Shown in pieces: positions 59,860-64,000 of a stretch of 64,000 bases of DNA; position 1 is the stretch's first letter; every line of letters begins with the position of its first letter. Both the position numbers and the translations under genes were made by a program. The notes beneath the pieces are model-generated. The model did no database searches and was not told the origin of the DNA. It was given only the letters and a program-made list of their open reading frames with translations. The stretch comes from Hetaerina americana (Eukaryota; Arthropoda; Insecta; Odonata; Calopterygidae), in contig JAKTNV010000005.1 of assembly GCA_022747635.1 (NCBI GenBank), positions 33,639,792-33,703,791 of the forward strand, in the 5' to 3' direction.

Positions 59860-60270
59860 GTCTTTAAACCTAATCTTTTCCTTCCTCAACCCCGCTTGCC
59901 CAGAAATATTCCTTCTATCAATGTGTTCAACAACTTTCCGCTACCTTTTAATGTTTCCTTTACAATTTTTTCTGCCTTTTACAGATTTTCCATAACAATT
60001 TTCTCTCTTCATCCATCCTAATAATACCGTCATCAATTGTTTTCCTCTCTATCCAATTTATTTTATCCAATGTACGCCTTACCCAAGCTATGCTCATCCT
60101 CTTGTCTTAAAAATCAGATTTCACATCTACTAAGCACTACGCTCCATTTTAAAATATTTACTAATCTTTCATTCACATCTTCCACCAGCAAACCGCAATC
60201 AGATATGTGTACTTTTTTCATTTTCAAAGTTCTGGTGATATGTAGTTCATATGCTGTTGGTTGCTATGAT
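59860..60270 (-). mobile_element. Decayed RTE-like LINE 3' fragment
   Basis: The plus text CTAATCTTTTCCTTCCTCAA, then GCTTGCCCAGAAATATTCC, TCAATGTGTTCAACAAC and TTCCGCTACC parallels the LINE at 34564-34640. Later parts parallel it through AAAATCAGATTTCACATC. The orientation is minus, as for the other three RTE-like copies. It is heavily mutated. Confidence 0.55.
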
Positions 60271-60299
60271 TCTTTGTTTATTCCTTGATTTTTCGATGC

Positions 60300-61640
60300 T
60301 CATTAACCCACGGAGGAAGGTAAAGTGTACGTGTTATTTTGCAAACTTCCATTCCCTCGGAACATATGGCAAAGAAGATACCCTTCGGAACGACGTCGAT
60401 GGGTCACCGTAAGTGAAACATCCATCTTCCGGACGCAGAAATAGAAGCCACTCTTGAGACATCGCCTTTGGAAAATTCGTAAACCAGTTGGCGAGGAAAG
60501 AGTTTTTGGCGTAAGCCCACGAAGAGATCTCACCCATCCCACGGGCATTCCGCGTTTGCGCCAAGGAATGAATAAAATCGCAAGGCTTTTCTCTCTCCGT
60601 GGAAACGTAATGATTGATGTGGGGGGCGCGATATTGGGGGGGATGGATGGAGGGCGGGAAAGTCGTCCACCATAATTGGTGCGATGACATCGCCACGAAC
60701 GACACCGAGTGGAAACAGGCAGCAACGGTCAACCGAAAAAAAACATATATATGTATGTATATATGTGTGTGTGTACGTGAAGTTCGTTTTTGGGACGAGG
60801 GCGAAAATACGAGGGAGGAAGGGATGATGTCAGGGGCGTTAGTGAGGTCGGAGGAGGAGACGGTGGCGGGGGAGGTAGTGTGTGTGAGAGAGAGAGAGGA
60901 ATGAAATAAAGGATGGAGAAAGAGAGATGAAAAGAGAGAGTGGGAGAGGAGAGAGTGAGGGGAGAGATGGATCAGAGGAGAGAGGGAAGGAGGGAGAGAA
61001 GGAGGGAGAGAGAGAGCTTTGTGAGGTAGTGTGTGTCTGTTGGATGCCTTACCCTGGATTATCGATTGCCAGCCCCCCCCTTTCCTCCAAACCCCTCCCT
61101 CTCTTCCCTATCCCTCTTCCCCTCCTCCCTTTTCCCGCCTTCACCCACATCTCCCTTCTCGTTCATCCTCTACCCTCATCTCTCTCTTTTTCCCTCCTTC
61201 CAATTTAACCTCTTCCAGCTCCCTCCTCTTCCTCTCTCTCTCTATCTGTCCCTCCCTCCTTGCCTTTCCCGCCGTCCCTTCTCTCACATTTGCGAACCAC
61301 CGGGATTGGTAATAATACAATGGTGTTACAGTCACACACATACGCGTATACACACACACACACACGTACGCCCTCACAACACTGGTTTGACCTCGCGTAA
61401 GCACCCTCTATCTCCCCACACCACTCTCCCGGCTTCCACGCAAAATGTTCCGCACGTGGACAAAAAAACCATCACGATTGAGTTTTTTTGGAAAAAGATA
61501 CCGACCCTTTAGATTCTCTGTGCTTTTGAACATTAAAGGGGGGAGATACGTAACGGGGGATGTTTCGATGTTTATCCGCGGTTTGGACGGATCACTGGCG
61601 GATGAGGCGCACCACGCATGTCGTATGTGTAAAGGGATAA
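60300..61640. other. Large CpG-containing island with strand switch and microsatellites
   Basis: The block starts with a balanced CpG-rich part (60300-60740) in which two minus frames (60303-60725 and 60334-60732, 132-140 codons) and one plus frame are open together. It then has a TATG/GT repeat (60746-60775) and a strongly G/A-rich stretch (60785-61020) that flips at about 61070 to C/T-rich (to 61290), followed by a CA repeat (61330-61370). No domain is recognisable in any frame. This is the best candidate for a sizeable regulatory region in the right half. Confidence 0.35.
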
Positions 61641-64000
61641 AAACAGAGCAGAGTTGACTTTGAAATATAAATATGGATTTGGCCTATGAAATTAGAATTA
61701 AATGTTCTTTGCATAATTCCGCCCAACTCACGCAAAGCCTTATAAATGGCGAGTGAATCAAAATTTGGATGCAGTCACAAGGGAAGGACTCCCCTCGAGG
61801 ATTGGTCGAAAGAGGAGGTGACGAAAAAAAAATCTTGGGGCGTGTTCAGAGGCACAAAACTGTATCGATGTTAAAAGATAGGAAGGAATTGGTTGAGTGT
61901 AAAATGGACGAAGTAACGCTTTGTATGTTGAGAGTAAGATTTTATTTGGCTCCAATATATTTTTGGAGATTTAGTGAGGTGAAACATTATCAAGATTAAG
62001 CTATATGTGTTCTTGATCAGAAATGCTTGAAAGAAGTCAAGAATGAAACGTCGTAGGGGCACACTTCTTTTTGTATGGATTGCATTGTTTGCTTGTTTAA
62101 TTATTGTGTTGGAAATCAATCTTGGGTATTGAAATTGAGGAGTCTATTGCACTTCTTCACCCTTGCCTTATTGTGGACGATCTTCCTTCCCGCTCCTTAG
62201 TCTTCGCCTCCACCTCCCCTTCTCTCTCATAAATCAACTTTCAGGGTTCATCCCTCATCCTCTCAGCCTCTCTTCCACCTCCACCTTATTTCCGCTCACT
62301 TTAACTCCACTTCGGCAAAGTCTCGTCATTAGATATATTTTTGGACTTCTTCAAATCCTCGATCGTTTCGATTTTACTACTCCGTCTGTATATATGCGTG
62401 AGCAAGTGTTATTCTAGGGAAGCCAGGCAGCTAGAAACATGATATTTCACGAGTCATTAACCGCCCTTCGTCACGAGCGTTCATGCTGGAATCACTTTAG
62501 CAATCACGCGAAAATAAATCTCTGTGTCTCACTTCACTCCTAAGTATTGAATCCTGTGCATTTTAGTCGTCACACGAGAATAGGTCTCCTCGCTTCAGTT
62601 CACTCGTTCCAAAGTGATATATTCACGTGTTACTTAGGTTTCGTAAAATCAGAGGTAACGTTGGGAAAGAGCGCATCAAATGACTCCGGATCAAATCAAT
62701 TTCACTGAGCGAACATTAAGGGAATACTCAAAAGAATAATTCTTGACGTTTTATTTATTAATAATTTGACATTATTACCACCAATATGACTCTACAATTA
62801 ATGAAATCCAATTAGCAGAGATTTCTAATTTGAACGAGTTGCAAAGAAAGGTTACGGGAACTTAAAACGTAACACGATTAGCCCTGGTAAAACAATTCCG
62901 ACAATCATTCGAACATGTCCGACCCGACGAATATGACCGATAACCTCCTACGCATTTGACCTCCTACTTGGAGGGGATGATCCCGGTGATTACTTGAGTC
63001 TTTGCTTTGGGAAATGAAATAATTCTCTCATCGGAGAGTATACTCACCTATATTTTTTCCCTTGCTGAATCCTGATGGGTATATTTCCGGTTGATTTACC
63101 AAGTTTTGATATAATGAATGTGTGGAACATTATGTATCTTATTATGGATGGAGGGAGATTAGATGGAGTCAAAGTTTTTCGTCTACAAGTTAATGAGGTA
63201 TGTCTTCCATTGAAACTTGTGTTACAGTCGGCATACCTTCGCTCCGACTACTATTCTCAGCCCCTTTATCGTAATTTGAATTACCATCATTGCTTCTTTA
63301 TCCTATCTATCCACAAAAAGTCATTGCTCCATTTGAATAAAATATTTTTTTTACTGAAGTGAAAAGGGGCTTCTTTAAGCGTCGGTAGTCAGGTTCTGTT
63401 TCGTCAAAAGAGTCTAGTGAATGTATTGTTGTACCGTTGTGTGGACTGTGTCCATCAACCTGCCTTAACCGGTGGGATATCTGTAAATAAAACTAAAGGT
63501 TTTCGAATTACTGTGGTGTTTTGCTGAGTGAAACTCACTGAGCCGTGGTTTTTACACTTAAGAGCACCTTATATGCATCTGCCGTATATAGGAGGACAAG
63601 GAATTTTGATCCCACACTGATGAGATTTCCACTCTAAAAATAATTTGAAGTACGTAATTTAAGCAGATGAGCAAAGTAGCCAGAGTTTATACAATGAGGT
63701 CACAACATTACCGAAGCGAGGGACACGCACAGTTTTCACCGGAAACTGACGTAGTCAATATGAAGCCTTTCCCTGAGCATTATATGATCTATCTCGTAGA
63801 CTTAATCCATGTATTTCTCAAAATATTTCGAGAAATGCGTTCGAAAATTGGCATCGTTTTAGAATTTTTTAAAAAATTGTTGACTTCGACATGCGGTCGA
63901 AGACCCCGAGACACCTAGAGGAGTGCCGTGGCCCGTGGGACTTTTCCGTGCCCTCACGGAGACGGACAGCTCGTGAGAGTAGGTTTGTACATATTGCCGG
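61640..64000. other. AT-rich DNA with a small C/T-rich patch
   Basis: A C/T-rich patch lies at 62155-62310. No gene is recognised up to the window end. Short frames at 63075-63362 and 63667-63918 show no domain. The last 100 bases become GC-richer and may mark another island beyond the edge. Confidence 0.4.

Noticed and set aside
61033..61512. 159-codon plus-strand open frame
   Set aside because: It translates CT-repeat and CA-repeat tracts (Ser/Pro/Leu runs and alternating His-Thr).

Overview
This window looks like repeat-rich non-coding nuclear DNA from an arthropod, most likely an insect with a sizeable genome. It has no prokaryotic gene organisation. It is AT-rich, has almost no long open frames, and holds long microsatellites, pol III-type SINEs, mariner transposons, Jockey/CR1-like and RTE-like LINEs and a Penelope-like element. 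The species cannot be fixed from the sequence alone. Nothing resembles a bacterial operon, CRISPR array, rRNA cluster or intact tRNA gene.

The recognisable protein-coding sequence is nearly all from transposable elements. (1) A Jockey/CR1-like LINE family occurs at 2044-2290 (+), 8990-9545 (-), 18296-18345 (+), 20105-20670 (+) and 22988-23715 (-). These copies share a distinctive 3' UTR with an A/T-rich simple tail. (2) An RTE-like LINE family occurs at 34404-35338, 53440-54870, 57290-57600 and 59860-60270, all on the minus strand. A more doubtful fragment lies at 24190-24560. (3) Three mariner relics are present: 14685-15578 (+, both ends preserved), 16187-17450 (-, DD34D spacing intact) and 10118-10470 (+). 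(4) A 5'-truncated Penelope-like element at 27370-28740 carries reverse-transcriptase motifs, a Cys-rich linker and a GIY-YIG nuclease in one open frame. (5) Two nearly identical tRNA-derived SINEs lie at 16622-16932 (nested inside a mariner) and 50721-50997, each with a target-site duplication. A MITE-like element with long inverted repeats sits beside the second SINE (51048-51275).

Host coding sequence is scarce. The best candidate is a 106-bp GC-rich exon on the minus strand (18404-18509) encoding the start of a calcium-binding EGF-like domain, with a consensus splice donor. A second, weaker candidate is a signal-peptide first exon at 21534-21712 (+). If either is right, the window lies in large introns or the flank of a secreted or membrane protein gene.

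About ten CpG-containing, strand-asymmetric C/T- or G/A-rich islands of roughly 0.5-1.3 kb punctuate the AT-rich background: 180-720, 2740-3430, 7440-8080, 11640-12420, 25850-26640, 38170-38960, 42740-43700, 47740-48290, 56200-56900 and 60300-61640. The first contains a consensus TATA box. They could be promoters, enhancers or short-exon neighbourhoods, but the sequence does not prove any of these. Several striking perfect hairpins (1907-1961, 31578-31613, 59587-59639) and two hammerhead-ribozyme-like folds (28690-28717, 51144-51170) are the main unexplained structures. I did not find a convincing new gene system.
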